Positions 1-10,880 of a stretch of DNA of 64,000 nucleotides are shown one piece after another; positions within the stretch are counted from its first letter, which is position 1, and each line of letters begins with the position of its first letter. The notes under the pieces were generated by a model. It worked only from the letters and a program-made list of their open reading frames with translations. It was not told the origin of the DNA and did not search any database. The position numbers and the translations under genes were made by a program. The stretch comes from Plazaster borealis. Taxonomy: Eukaryota; Echinodermata; Asteroidea; Forcipulatida; Labidiasteridae. The stretch covers positions 124,001-188,000 of the forward strand of contig JAJGQC010000713.1 in the NCBI GenBank assembly GCA_021014325.1. The letters are read 5' to 3'.

Positions 1-896
1 ATGGTGATCCAGCACTGTCTCGTTAACTGTGAATGATGATGTGATTTTGGCGAGCATGAGTTTGGTTGGGGGAAGATCTTGGCATAACTTTCTCAGAGAA
101 GGTCTTAGTTTAAACTTGTAATGCTTTTGCAGCATCATCTTGTAGACTGCTCTTTCTTAGAGGAGGCTCAGTGAATGAGGGGGTAACGTTATAGTATGAG
201 TTGGTTTAGGACAAGTATGGGTTTGGTTTGTGAGAAATTCTTGGCATAACTTTCAAAAGGTCTTAGTTTACTTGCAATGCAGTTAAAGCACCATCTTGAT
301 GAACTACTCTTATCTTGTAGCCGAGGTTCAGTGAATGGTTGTTGTGTGTTTTTGGCAAGCATGGGTTTGATTTGGTGGAAGATGTTGACAGAACTTTCAG
401 AGTATCTTGGTTGTACTTGTAATGCCAGTCCAGCACCATCTTGTTATATGAGGCTCAGGGCAGGGTAGTGAGGCAAGTATAGGTTGGTTTTTGGGAATAT
501 CTTGGCATAACCCTCATTTTGTAATGGTTTCAGTTCTAATGCTGGTCTAGCCCTAGTCTTGGTCCAAATCGCTACAATTGTATGTGTTATATATTACCAG
601 ATGAATCTCTGCATACATGTGTGTATGGGACGTCTGTGTGTGAATAGTAGTGCGAGCCAGAAATAATGCTCCTAAATTCGGTACGCCCTCTATAGGTAGA
701 ATTGAGCCATTTCGGTATTTCGGTAAATAGCCCAAGGACGGTCTAGGAACCTAGACTAGTCTAGCCCAGTCTCGTTAGCTGCTCTATCTTGAAGGTTTCG
801 ACAAGTACGGGTTTGGATTTTCTGGAAGATCTTGACATAACTTTCAGAGGAACTTTCAGGTTTTACGTGTAGGTGAGGCTCAGTGCATGGGGGCAG
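1..896. repeat. Degenerate tandem repeat, unit roughly 160-190 bp
   Basis: The same ordered landmarks recur about five times: a 'gggtttggttt'-like block, 'gaagatcttggcataactttc', 'cttagtttaacttgtaatg', 'agcaccatcttgt' and 'gaggctcagtgaatg'. Copies start near 55, 215, 355, 475 and 800 and have drifted heavily. No convincing coding potential; the short open frames here are chance frames within the repeat. Confidence 0.6.
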
Positions 897-2680
897 CCCA
901 GATAGCAAATACATGTTGGGCCGACACTGGTTATTGAATGGTGGCCCAATGTTGGCAACCCTAGTTGGCCCCGCTTGGAGCTGCTCATCGGCGCAACGTT
1001 GGCCCCTTCAGTCTTTTTTCGCTGGCCCAACAATTGTAAATTAACGTTGGGCCAATGTGGGCTATCAACGTTGGCCCATAGAATAAAATAAATTACATTT
1101 ATTTAATACGTTATTGATTCATTATGCCTACTATTATCTAAATACCCTAAGTACATTATGATTAGTTAAGTCTACTGTTAATTACTTACACGCATACATA
1201 CATAGTCTACTACCTAATTTTACTAATACCCATATACTGTATAATACACAGCGTGTGTTATATATATACTTCAACTTCTACTGACTTAGTACTCATGGTT
1301 GTGATATTAATTATTGATTATTCTTTGTTATTATACTTTTGCAATCAAAAATAAATGGTTTTTTTTTACTTAAAATAATCTCAACATTTTCCCCGGATAA
1401 TTTATAACAAAAAAACGCAACAAGTTACATTTAATTGTCGGATTTCATAAATTTGTCACAATTTTATTGCACTATTTAGAACAACTTGAACGCCCTGCCT
1501 TCAAATTTGCATAATGATCAACATCGGTCCAATGCCGGCCCAACGTCGGCATGTTAGTGTTGTGACATAGACAAATGCAAAACGTACATTGGCAAGACAC
1601 CCACAGCCCCCATTGCCAAGACGAAACTTAACTTGTCCCTATACGCGTTCCCTGTTGGCGGGAAACAAATAACTACTACGTGGTGTAACATAAATTACAA
1701 GTTGTTCATCACTCTCTGTTAGGCCAAATCCATGTCAGTTTTAGCATCCCAAAAGCACGTCAACAATTACATTCAGATCACCATGTTTGTAACATACGAG
1801 CCATGGGCTGCCTAAGAGGAGTTATACATTTGGACAATCTAACCTCATCCGATAGTGCGCCGCACTATAGGGCCAACGAATAGCTATCACAGGCCCAACG
1901 TGGTACCAATATTGAATGTGTTTGGTCATCATGGGCCAACATTGAGCCAATATAATTTCATGTAACGGGCCAACATTGTGCCAATTTTCACCATAACCTC
2001 CAATAGTGCGCCACTACAGGGCCAACGAATAACCATCACAGGCCCAACGTGGTACCAATATTGAATGTGTTTGGTGGGCCAACATTGAGCCAAAATATAA
2101 TTTCATGTAATGGGCCAACATTGTCCCAATTTTCCCCATAACCTCATCCGATAGTGCGCCACTATAGGGCCAACGAATAACTACCACTGGCCCAACGTGG
2201 TACCAATATTGAATGTGTTTGGTGGGCCAACATTGAGCCAAAATATAATTTCATGTAATGGGCCAACATTGTCCCAATTTTCCCCATAACCTCATCCGAT
2301 AGTGCGCCACTATAGGGCCAACGAATAACTACCACTGGCCCAACGTGGTACCAATATTGAATGTGTTTGGTCAACATGGGCCAACATTGAGCCAATAATA
2401 ATTTCATGTAACGGGCCAACATTGTGCCAATTTTCCCCATAACCTCATCCGATATTGCGCCACTACAGGGCCAACGAATAACTATCACAGGCCCAACGTG
2501 GTGCCGATGTGGTGTACGTTGATGATAAGGGCCCAATATTGGGCCGATTATAAAACAACGCCGACATAGGGCCAACCTTATTGGGACATTGTCGGGCCAC
2601 CGTAAGCTAATCGACCCAACCATTTGCCAATCTATCATATGCTGTGCCAACATTGGCCCAACATGTTCTTGCTATCTGGG
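897..2680. mobile_element. DNA transposon-like element with terminal inverted repeats
   Basis: The left end begins CCCAGATAGCAA and runs into ACATGTTGGGCC. The right end is its near-perfect reverse complement, finishing TTGCTATCTGGG at 2,680, which gives TIRs of about 27 bp and a length of about 1.78 kb. The interior is packed with 'ggcccaacgttgg'-type motifs in both orientations, an AT-rich stretch (1,080-1,500) and a ~147-bp tandem array. No transposase frame is present, so it is non-autonomous. I cannot assign a superfamily; no clear target-site duplication is visible. Confidence 0.75.
1840..2510. repeat. Tandem array, ~147-153 bp unit, about 4.5 copies
   Basis: The landmark 'aacctcatccgatagtg' recurs near 1,842, 1,995 (shortened), 2,140, 2,287 and 2,440. 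Each is followed by 'gggccaacgaataac', 'ggcccaacgtggtaccaat' and 'gggccaacattg'. The regular spacing and high similarity of the middle copies show recent expansion inside the TIR element. Minus-strand frames of 75 and 163 codons here are repeats of one another, not a gene. Confidence 0.85.
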
Positions 2681-2772
2681 AGGGGTGTTATAAGGTTTAG
2701 GCAAGCTTGTGTTTGGTCCAGAGGGTGGAGGGGGTAAGGGGGTAAGGGGGTTGAGAGCTTGGGATGCTTTAC

Positions 2773-2943
2773 CTTGAGCTGTGTCTTGGTCTTCTTGTAC
2801 TGTTTGGTCAATCCCCATCTTGTTTAGCCGTTCCATCTGCCTCATCTGCTTAGCCCACATATCGTGAGCCGTCTGAGGGGAGACGTGGAGAAACGGAAAC
2901 TCCTGCATGACGGTCGGCAGCATCTCATCCTCGCCGATGCTTA
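2773..2943 (-). CDS. CEP95-like gene, exon 11 (most 3' exon seen)
   Basis: A 171-bp exon on the minus strand. It is preceded by a long pyrimidine tract ending in CAG (intron AG at 2,944-2,945) and followed by a GTAAAG donor (2,772 downward). It starts with two bases completing a codon, which fits the one base left over from exon 10. It encodes about 57 residues, including DEMLPTVMQEFPFLHVSPQ and a charged helical stretch (MWAKQMRQMERLNKMGI). I do not recognise a named domain in this exon; assignment to the CEP95-like gene rests on strand, order and phase. It ends in phase 1, so the gene continues beyond the left edge or in an exon I cannot see. Confidence 0.7.
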
Positions 2944-3743
2944 CTGAGGATGAAGAAGCAAAGAGAAGGCAGAGAGAACAAGATTACACCTAGCCACTTG
3001 GGGGTCGATCTAGGTATGAAGGTTATTCCTGCTGGGTGGTCCACTGCACGGGACTCAAGTTCAGGGCCTAACACTATGAAAATCTTTGTCTTGAAAATGG
3101 AGTGAAAATCCACCTTTCTCCTTGAAATTGTAAATTCCCCCTTTCACCTTGTTTTCACGGAGTTCTCATCTAACTAGCAGAGCCTAAGTGTTTCATGTTG
3201 TTTTCACTGTGCTGTATTGTTGAAAACAGCCCAAGGTTATCTTTGGTGTGTGTGTAGTGTGGTTTAATTCAAGGAGTATTCAGCAAGTTTTCAGGGTGTC
3301 CTTGGTATAACCATAGCTGGATAGGTTACTGTTTAATGAGGGAAGTCAAACTGATAGATGGTTTATTGGTCAGCCTTTTGGTTTCACCTTGTTTCAGGTC
3401 AGCAGTGTACTGTTCAGCACACTGTGGATACAGACCAATGTTTACATTTTGGATTAGAGCCTAATTACCCCCCAGAGACCATGGAGTGGGGGAAGTGGGA
3501 AATGACATTCCAGAAAATTATTCACCAATCCAATTAGGTCTTGGCTGATGGAGAGCACTCCCTGAAATCAGGGTGAAATTCACTGAGGCCAGTCAATGGT
3601 CTGGTGACTTTATTTTTCAAGGTAGTTTAATTGCAATTCCCTTAAAGCATGGTGAAAGGGAAATAATTCCTTGAATTTCAGCCAAAACCTGCAATTCACT
3701 GAGATTTCACGGTAGTTTCACAGCAGAGATTTTCATAGGTATC
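2944..3743. other. Intron, no gene seen
   Basis: Minus-strand intron of the CEP95-like gene. It contains imperfect inverted similarity between about 3,115-3,150 and 3,640-3,700 ('cctttcacc' / 'ggtgaaagg' blocks), so it may be an old MITE. No exon with splice signals and sustained coding character was found. Confidence 0.4.
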
Positions 3744-4432
3744 ATGGCTCTGCTTACCGCAATACTCTGCTATTGCGACCACCATTCTTTGCTTACAGGG
3801 CAAGCGCTGCAGGGCTCAAATTTGGGGTAAAATTCCACAAGATTGCAGGGCTCGTAACTCAAAATTTTTACCGCACCAGAATTGAATTTACAAGACCAGA
3901 ATTTAAATGAGAAAGAACTTTCTACGAAGACTAACATGTAAGCTGTTTTCATTTGGACAATCACTGAGAGAGATGTAAGCTGTTTTCATTTGGACAATCA
4001 CTGAGAGAGAAGATTTATCTCATTTGTCTTATGGGTAAGTATACTTTGATACTCACTACCGAATTGAAAGTTTTTACCAGAATCAAAACCCAAAGTCAAC
4101 ATTTGAACACCATTTCATTAAATTATAGATAGTACACAGTGAGGTAGACCTATTATTATTATTCAATTGTACAACACAAGACAGTCAGACTTGTTCGATG
4201 GCCAGTTTAGTGGCCCGATGCTAAAATTACCGTGGGCCTGCAGTCCAGTGTAAAATTCGAGCCCTGCGCCAAATTTCTGCGCTAGCTGTGTAAGCGATGA
4301 ATGCCTAGTTACGTGGAGTACGCACTTGCACAAGCAAAATTCCCTGCTAACCTGTGAAATACGCTTGACATAAGCGCAAAATTCCCCACTTCCCCGGGCG
4401 CCTATTCTTTGCTTACGGTCAGCAGGGCCATG
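3744..4432. mobile_element. MITE interrupted by another MITE
   Basis: The left end reads TCATGGCTCTGCTTACCGCAA. The right end (to 4,432) is its inverted counterpart, TTGCTTACGGTCAGCAGGGCCATGA. The motif 'attctttgcttac' sits just inside both ends. The element is split by the family-A MITE at 3,811-4,266, so it was inserted first. Confidence 0.6.
3811..4266. mobile_element. Family-A MITE, copy 1 (AGGGCTCAAATTT ends)
   Basis: Begins AGGGCTCAAATTT and ends AAATTCGAGCCCT, a terminal inverted repeat. Inside are the family landmarks: 'ccacaaga.tgcagggct.gt', 'ccagaattgaattt', 'tattattattcaatt', 'ggcccgatgctaaaat' and 'gtccagtgtaaaattc'. Other copies lie at 9,859-10,253, 16,394-16,550 (partial) and 19,801-20,206. 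This copy carries a direct 36-bp tandem duplication ('gtaagctgttttcatttgg...') at 3,939-3,974 and 3,975-4,010. Confidence 0.75.
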
Positions 4433-4465
4433 AAATTTGAATGGATTTTAGATTGGATAACTGAT

Positions 4466-4802
4466 TGTCACGGCCCAGGTGTACATAAAGAACACCCCCG
4501 TTTAGTTTTGGTATATTCCTACTTTGCATATTCATTTCAAACCTTTTGTTGTTGTAAATATCTCTTTATTATTAAAATTTACGAACCGCCCCCTTTGTTC
4601 TAATTTGTATTTCCCACCGTTCAATAATCTGGGCGTCATTCTGAAATTGGCCGAACCTTCATCAACATCTTGTTCACCAATTTTACAGGTATGAATCTTG
4701 TCTATTTTATATATCTCTTTGCATCATTTCTTAAATCTTTTAACTCTTACCTAAGTATCAAAGGAATGTATGGGAATTCTAGTGTTTCTTTAAGTCAACA
4801 TA
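4466..4802 (+). repeat. 5' LTR of the Ty3-like element, 3'-truncated
   Basis: Matches 7,241-7,575 closely (TGTCACGGCCC...'aagtcaacatat'), then diverges. The downstream half of the LTR present at 7,580-7,850, including its AATAAA signal, is missing here, so no normal primer-binding site can be located. Confidence 0.75.
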
Positions 4803-4993
4803 TTAATTTCACATGCATATTGTGCTTTTTTAAAACTATATTCTCGTGAGTTTTTTCTTCTTCATCAGTAACAAGCTCCTTGTTCAGCCTATCTCACCAC
4901 CATTTATCCATCTCACCCATGGCCACGTCTAGAAGAAAGCAATCAGACGACACACGCCCAACTTCTGCACTGATGTTTTGAAACCCACTGTAC

Positions 4994-6721
4994 ATGTTGT
5001 CAACTTCACTCAATCCTCCGACTCTCAGCCCTCAACCGCCAGTTCAATCACCATCACAGCATTCAACATCACGAATCTCTCCTTCTGAAGATGGACCTCC
5101 CATTAAGTATCAACCATTAGCAGAAGAGATGCTCTCTGAACTTCAACATCTGGAACAGATACTCTCCCAAAGTGGACTGCATCAGCAACCTCATCGACAA
5201 CACAGATACACCTCTCCTTGTCCTTCTGCTACCACTGCTACGGCCAGAAGAAGGCACGTAACACCAGACTACCTTAGCTTCTCACCGCATACTCCACAAC
5301 CGAACAATCCGATGATCCAAAAACATTAAAATCTTTCTTCAAATCTGACTGCATCCACACCTCAGCTACATCTCATGCCGTCACACCAGGTCAAGAGTGT
5401 CCCTATCTTCACAGGAAAAGAAGGTTCGAGTACCTACGTCATCGACTGGGTGCGAGATACCAAGTACCTGATAGAGAATACAGCGATGCCAACGGAAATG
5501 CAGTTTGCAACAATAGTTAGGGTACTTGGGTGGAGCAGCAACAAAGCTAGTACTGAACCTTCCACCCAAACAGCAGACTCCAAAACATGCATTTGCTGAA
5601 CTGAAAGCACAGTTTGGTGAGCTCATGATGATTGGCGATCCACTAGCCGAGTTCTATGTACCAATGAGGAGTCCTACTGAATTGGCCAGCATCTTTGCAG
5701 TGGAACTAGAAGCTACACTCTGCACAGTAGAAGAACGAATGAGCAAAGGCAGTCCGTTCCCAAACCGCAACCACATGCTCATGCAACAATTCATGCGAGG
5801 AGTAAAAGACGAAAGAGTAACTCGACGAATCGCACCTATGAGACCACGCGAGATGACGTTCGGGAGTTGCAGACAGAAGTAAGACAGCTAGAAAGAGAGA
5901 TGCGACTTGAACCAACTACTAAGCCTGAAGTCAAAGCACAATCTCAGGAATCATCACAGTCACAACATTATCAGCCACAACCCAATCCTCACACAGCAGA
6001 AACTACTTGCCAACCACTCAACAAGAAGACTGACCACCAAATCCTACAAGATCTGATGGTTAAAATGAGCCTCCTCACCGAAAAGGAAGAACAACTTGCC
6101 AGCAACCCAACAAGAACTTCAACGAGGAAACAAGAGGGTCACAGGGTCTACTTCTGTCACAAATGTGGTCAGGAAGGACACATTGCAAGAGACAAAACAT
6201 CAACCGACGAGGAGACAGAAAACTTTGAACAAGACTTATGTGATGAGGAGCAGGAGGTTGACACCAGGTCTTCTTCAGTGAGAACAGATTTTATCTCACC
6301 CAATGCCTCACCACACGTCGATAAGTTCACAGAGTGTTACCATCAGCCACAAAATGATACAGTTTCCGTCAGTGATTTAAGTGACACAGAAGAAAAATCA
6401 AACGAAAGGCAAAACATTCATCAAACCCCAGTTGACAACAAAAGTAACACGCCGTTGACTGGAGTAATGCCAGAAAATATGGATCCACCACTACCACAGC
6501 CCAGACCCAAAAGAAATCCAAAACCAATAGACAGGTTTGGTTACACCAAGTTCGGCCAAACGAAACAAAACAAAGTGTCCGAAGAAGGGTCGAAGCAAGC
6601 CTACAAGTTGAAGTTGGAGGCAGGGAGACGGCTGTGGGTGAGATGGAGAAGTCCCAAAATGGCGAAAGAACGAAGGAAAGTTGCCCTTTGTATGATCTCA
6701 AAAGAGCACATTGACACATAA
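4994..6721 (+). pseudogene. Degenerate gag with zinc knuckle and pol-like tail
   Basis: Read mainly in frame 2, with a stop at 5,327-5,329 and a segment around 5,526-5,880 that is open only in frame 3, so it is broken. In order: a proline/serine/glutamine-rich N-terminal part; a Gag core (about 5,375-5,880, e.g. FAELKAQFGELMMIGDPLAE, SKGSPFPNRNHMLMQQFMRG); a glutamine-rich linker; and one zinc knuckle at 6,154-6,195 (CHKCGQEGHIARD), where the last cysteine of CCHC is replaced by Asp. The acidic C-terminal region ends with a basic stretch, RPKRNPKPIDRFGYTKF, like the tail of Ty3-type Pol. The joining of Gag to this tail is the signature of a large internal deletion. Confidence 0.7.
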
Positions 6722-7240
6722 TAACCTTTTTTTTTAACCACTCCCCCCCCCCCTGTTACTGCATTTTTTCTCTCCTTTTTGTAGTGCATTTTGTAATGCA
6801 TTTTTGTAGTGCTTATCCATAATATTTATTTGGGATGAGTATTAAGTGTTAATTTTGACATTCATGACTTTTCAGGATGATGAGCTCCGAAGTATAGAAA
6901 TTTGCTTCCTTTATAGCATGATTTCTTGAATTGGTTCATCTTGTGTTGAAAAGGTATATGAAGCAAATGCAATTTGTGGTTTAACGAGAACATTAATTAT
7001 TCTGAACTATAAGAATATTTGTCTCTATAGGATTGTCTTTATGAAACCAGGGCCCGGTTGAGTAATGTAAATTTCTAAGAGTTTTGTACGCATCACGTTA
7101 AAGTACATCGAGTTGAAGTAATGCCATGAATTGTATATTGTGTAATGTTGACTTGCTAACTTGCAATCTTGTTAATAGAATTTTGTAGATACAAATATTC
7201 TGCAAATGTCGGGCTGACATTTTCGCAAAAGAGAGGAGGT

Positions 7241-7850
7241 TGTCACGGCCCAGGTGTACATGAAGAATACCCACGTTTAGTTTTAGTATATTCCTACTTT
7301 GCATATTCATTTCAAACCTTTCGTTGTTGTAAATATCTCTTTATCATTTAAATTTACGAACCGCCCCCTTTGTTCTAATTTGTATTTCCCACCGTTAAAT
7401 AATCTGGCCGTCATTCTGAAATTGGCCGAACCTTCATCAACATCTTGTTTACCAATTTTACAGGTATGAATCTTGTCTTGTTTATATATCTCTTTGCATC
7501 ATTTCTTAAATCTTTTAACTCTTACCTAAGTATCAAAGGAATGTATGGGAATTCTAGTGTTTCTTTAAGTCAACATATATTTGTATTATTTAGTGTATTT
7601 CTAATCAATTTCCTTACGATTTACATGAGATATGCGGCTCGCCAAGGTGGCAACCGGGCGTTTTATTGTTACTTAAGCTTGATTCGTTTTCCATTTATAC
7701 ATTTCTTATTATTGTTTAACTTAAGTTTACCGTCATTCTGAAATTGGCCGAACCTTCATCAACATCTTGTTCACCAATTTTACAGATTCAATAAAGAACC
7801 GGATTCAAGAGAGAACTCCAAAGCAAGTTACCCCGTGCCTGTTTAATACA
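7241..7850 (+). repeat. 3' LTR of the Ty3-like element
   Basis: Starts TGTCACGGCC right after the purine tract and appears to end near 'gtttaatacA' at 7,850. It carries AATAAA at about 7,790. A ~54-bp block ('gtcattctgaaattggccg...accaattttacag') occurs twice, at 7,411-7,464 and 7,731-7,785, bracketing about 265 bp. The first copy is followed by 'gtatga', the second by 'attcaataaa'. Confidence 0.65.
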
Positions 7851-8175
7851 GTGACTTAACAACATCTCAATGGTCACATGATCATATGTTCAATATTTTG
7901 GTTTCACTACAACACTGATGTGTGATAAACATTGTATAATCAGTGCTTTTCAAGTCCAGTGGAGACACAAACAAAAACAGGCTACTAGGTTGTGATACGA
8001 ACCCATGAACCCTGGATTCGTATACTGCTAGAAAACTGAGCATATCCGACGTTCGTATTTTTGTTTTTGTTTTGTTTTACACATAAACTGATTTGTTTCC
8101 AAATCCTGCAGAAAAAACAAATTCCACAGGATACTTGGGTGAAATTCGAATCCACAACCTGCACATTCTAGAGCA
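7851..8175. other. Intron, nothing recognised
   Basis: AT-rich intronic sequence between the Ty3-like element and a MITE; no exon, RNA or repeat structure that I can support. Confidence 0.4.
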
Positions 8176-8368
8176 GGGCCCAGTTTCATAGAGCTGCTTA
8201 AGCACAAAAAGTAGCTAAGCGCGACAAAAATTTGCTTACCAGAATGCGGTAACTGGCTAAAACACCATGTCACATGTACCATTTGTGACTGGTATCCTGC
8301 TCATTTCTGCTAAGCAGAGAATTGTTAAGCGATATTATCTGCTTAAGCAGCTCTATGACATTGGGCCC
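8176..8368. mobile_element. MITE with GGGCCCAGTTTCATAGAGC ends
   Basis: About 193 bp. The left end GGGCCCAGTTTCATAGAGCTGC is mirrored by the right end GCAGCTCTATGACATTGGGCCC, with 'ttaagca' just inside both. There is no coding capacity. I recall this end sequence as common in echinoderm genomes, but that is memory and unchecked. Confidence 0.75.
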
Positions 8369-8749
8369 AGATGTCTTAACCATGAGACCATTGAGGGTGC
8401 CCAGTGACGAAAAGAGCAGTTTGAATCCTGTCATTAGCAGCGGTTACAGCAAACAATTTAACTCTTTCACACACCGACCGGTTGCTACCGGTTTAAATCA
8501 AGTTAACAATTAATGTGTCCATATGATCAATTTATCACTTAAATTATTGGTGCATGAAGGGGTTAATAGATGTAACAATTGCATCGGGGCTGAACGAATA
8601 AATTGGTTTGGTAATTACATCTCTTGTGCCAATGCATGGTGGGACTTGACGAGGCACTTCTCTTGCGTTTGGAACTTGGAGCCTTGGATCTGGAGCGGGA
8701 AAGCCTGTCTGTTGTTACCTTGGCTGTAAAGAGTAAAGATACAGAGGGG

Positions 8750-8882
8750 ACTGTCAAATATTGCTTATGAAATTTGCAATGATTTGGGTGGGGTTGAACA
8801 AAGAAAAATTAACTAGAGCGGGATTTGATCCAACGACCTCTGGTTTAACGTACTGGCGCTCTACCAACTGAGCTATCTAGCC
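8750..8882 (-). mobile_element. tRNA-derived SINE
   Basis: On the minus strand, 8,882 downward reads like a tRNA: acceptor GGCTAGA, A-box region TAGCTCAGTTGGTAGAGC, B-box GGATCAAATCC, and a 3' acceptor half TCTAGTT that pairs with two G-U pairs. The anticodon stem does not fold properly and no U precedes the would-be GTT anticodon, so it is a SINE head rather than a functional tRNA gene. The flanking 8,883-9,035 may belong to the same repeat. Confidence 0.65.
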
Positions 8883-9326
8883 ATATGTTGGCGGTCTCCT
8901 ATTTTGTCAATATCTTTGTTCAGGGGTGCCAGTCAGAAGCCATTCAACCGTAAACTGCCGTGTAGCCAGGATCACACCCAAGTTTACAATACAACCTGGG
9001 AAGCGGCAGCCAGGGGATCACCTTAATGGGATGCAACTTTTTTTATTTTCATATATCAAGTAATAAACCACAAGGGAAACTGAAATAAGCAATGGTAAGA
9101 TCCACATTGATATTAAAAATTAAATTCAATTCAGATACACGTTTATTTCTATACTTTTAAGAGAAAAAATGAATACTTTTTAAAAAGGATGAGGGCGGGA
9201 ACAATCAACTATTTGGATTTTTTACTTGGCCTAGTAGTTTAGGGTATGCTTCTTCTTGGAAACAAACTAAAACATTAATTAGGGGATACTCTGCTCTATT
9301 CAATTGTTGGTTACATTTGAACTTAC

Positions 9327-9396
9327 TACTGTATTTATTGGCTGGCTGGTACTTGCTTGTCTTGGGACCGCTGAAAACCTTCTTGTATTCAGCATC
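9327..9396 (-). CDS. CEP95-like gene, exon 10
   Basis: A 70-bp minus-strand exon. The acceptor is a T-rich tract ending TTTGCAG (AG at 9,397-9,398), and the donor is a perfect GTAAGT (9,326 downward). It starts in phase 0, matching the end of exon 9, and leaves one base, matching the two-base start of exon 11. It encodes DAEYKKVFSGPKTSKYQPAN followed by KYS, a compact basic segment. Agreement of phase at both ends makes this a credible internal exon despite its size. Confidence 0.7.
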
Positions 9397-9496
9397 CTGC
9401 AAAGAGATTAAAAAGTTTCATGATTGCACACAAATCTCAAAATCCGAAAAAAGAAAAAGAAAAAAAAAATGTAATCGACACATGAGTGAATTGACC

Positions 9497-9780
9497 CCTT
9501 GCACCAACATCACTAGAGGCTACTGTCCACCACTCTCGCCATTTTGGGAGTCAAATTGCACATAGGAATTATGGTAAGAGTGTAAACGCCGCGTCGCCTA
9601 GAATTCGCATCACACGGGGGACATCGACTCCCAAAAAGGCGCAACCAAGATTATTGTGATGATGGCGTCAAGTGAATTGGGTCGATACAAAATGTTCATA
9701 AAAAACACACACAAATATAAAGTTGTATTTAGAATGGCGACAGCACAAGATACATTTGACATTCACGGTTGAATTGCACA
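9497..9780. repeat. Dispersed repeat (family B), copy 1
   Basis: Shares ordered blocks with 10,881-11,100: 'ccattttgggagtcaa', 'gtgtaaacgc.g.gtc.cct', 'acaccgactccc' and 'attgtgatga.g.cgtc.ggtgaatt'. The 'gggagtc...gactccc' blocks are inverted with respect to each other, so a MITE origin is possible. No coding content. Confidence 0.55.
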
Positions 9781-9858
9781 AACGTATCTAGCTATAACTA
9801 ACCAAGGTGTACACACAAACCCCAATAATGCATAGAAACCGTACGTCTTTGCACAGAG

Positions 9859-10253
9859 CCTCTCCAGGACTAAAATTTAGGGAAGGGGGGGTGGTGGGAG
9901 GGAAATCCACAAGAACGCAGGGCTTGTAGCTCAAAGTTTTAACTGGACTACAATTTGTTTAGAAGACCAGAATCAAAATGAGAAAAAAATCTTTCATGGA
10001 GAAGGTTGATCTCATTTGTCTTATTGGTTTCAAGTGTACCTCCATACTAAACGGAATTAAAAGATATTTACCGGACTCAAAGTCAACATCTGAACCTTTT
10101 TTTTTTAAATTAAAGAAATTACAGTTGGGGTATTATTATTCAATTGGAAAACAAGACCGCTGGACTTATCCAATCACAAGTTTACTGGCCCGACACTAAA
10201 ATCACTGGCCTCTGGCCTCGGGCCTGTGGTCCAGTGTGCAATTTGAGCCATGC
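9859..10253. mobile_element. Family-A MITE, copy 2
   Basis: Same landmark order as copy 1: 'aaatccacaagaacgcagggcttgtagctcaaa', 'ggactacaattt', 'gtattattattcaatt', 'ggcccgacactaaaatcac', 'ggtccagtgtgcaatttgagcc'. The ends are diverged. Confidence 0.6.
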
Positions 10254-10880
10254 TCTCTTGTGCGTGATAAAGACATTATTGCAAAAATTCAATTCAATTA
10301 AATTTTATAATATATTGTCCATAAAAAGGAAATTTGCTTTGTAGAGCATGATCATAACAAGTGAGCATGCTCATAACAAGTGAGCAAGTTGACTGTTCGC
10401 CGCAGAACAGCGCCCTCTATCGAAAAAAGGTACAATTTTTTGAGACTGTCCAGTGAGGACATTCTGCATCTTGCTACTTGTTTATCAAAGACTCTCTTAT
10501 TTCTACCCATCTGCTTCTTCAGTCCACTCTGGGCTTATTGGAGATTACTTTCATAGACGTAACGACGAACCTGAGAATGAAAAGCGTCGACAATTGAAAA
10601 TAAGGCTTTGACTTGGCCTCAAACTCAACCTGAACAACCAGCCAATCTGACCAAAATCACAATATTTCTTGTAGGTGTTAACATTTTATATTATAATATT
10701 TAGATACAAATGTATTGATTTAATTGATTTATTTAAATTGTTAATATTCAGAGTAGGCATCAGAATGTTTTAAAGTAACACACAAAATCAGAGCACTGCT
10801 AAAATAATTGAAGCAACGTGCAATGCTCTTTTGAAAATATGTGTTTGAGACTCCACTGATAACTTGTCTTAAATTGTATT
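10254..10880. other. Intron, no gene seen
   Basis: AT-rich minus-strand intron. Contains a short direct repeat ('catgatcataacaagtgagca' / 'catgctcataacaagtgagca') at about 10,348-10,385. No exon with usable splice sites identified. Confidence 0.4.

Larger units (their letters stand above)
4466..7850 (+). mobile_element. Ty3-like LTR element, internally deleted
   Basis: Two copies of a sequence starting TGTCACGGCCCAGGTGTACAT lie at 4,466 and 7,241. Between them is a degenerate Gag frame that passes directly into a short pol-like tail. Protease, reverse transcriptase, RNase H and most of integrase are absent. A purine-rich tract (7,227-7,240, 'aaaagagaggaggt') sits immediately before the second LTR, as expected for plus-strand priming. 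The flanks do not show a convincing target-site duplication. It lies in an intron of the minus-strand CEP95-like gene. Mobilisation would need enzymes in trans, and the broken Gag suggests it is dead. Confidence 0.8.

Noticed and set aside
2014..2653. Two minus-strand frames with repeated peptides
   Set aside because: They are one 147-bp tandem unit read repeatedly, with no independent sign of coding.
8812..8882. A functional tRNA-Asn gene on the minus strand
   Set aside because: A and B boxes and an acceptor stem are present, but the anticodon stem does not pair and position 33 is not U. It fits a SINE head better.
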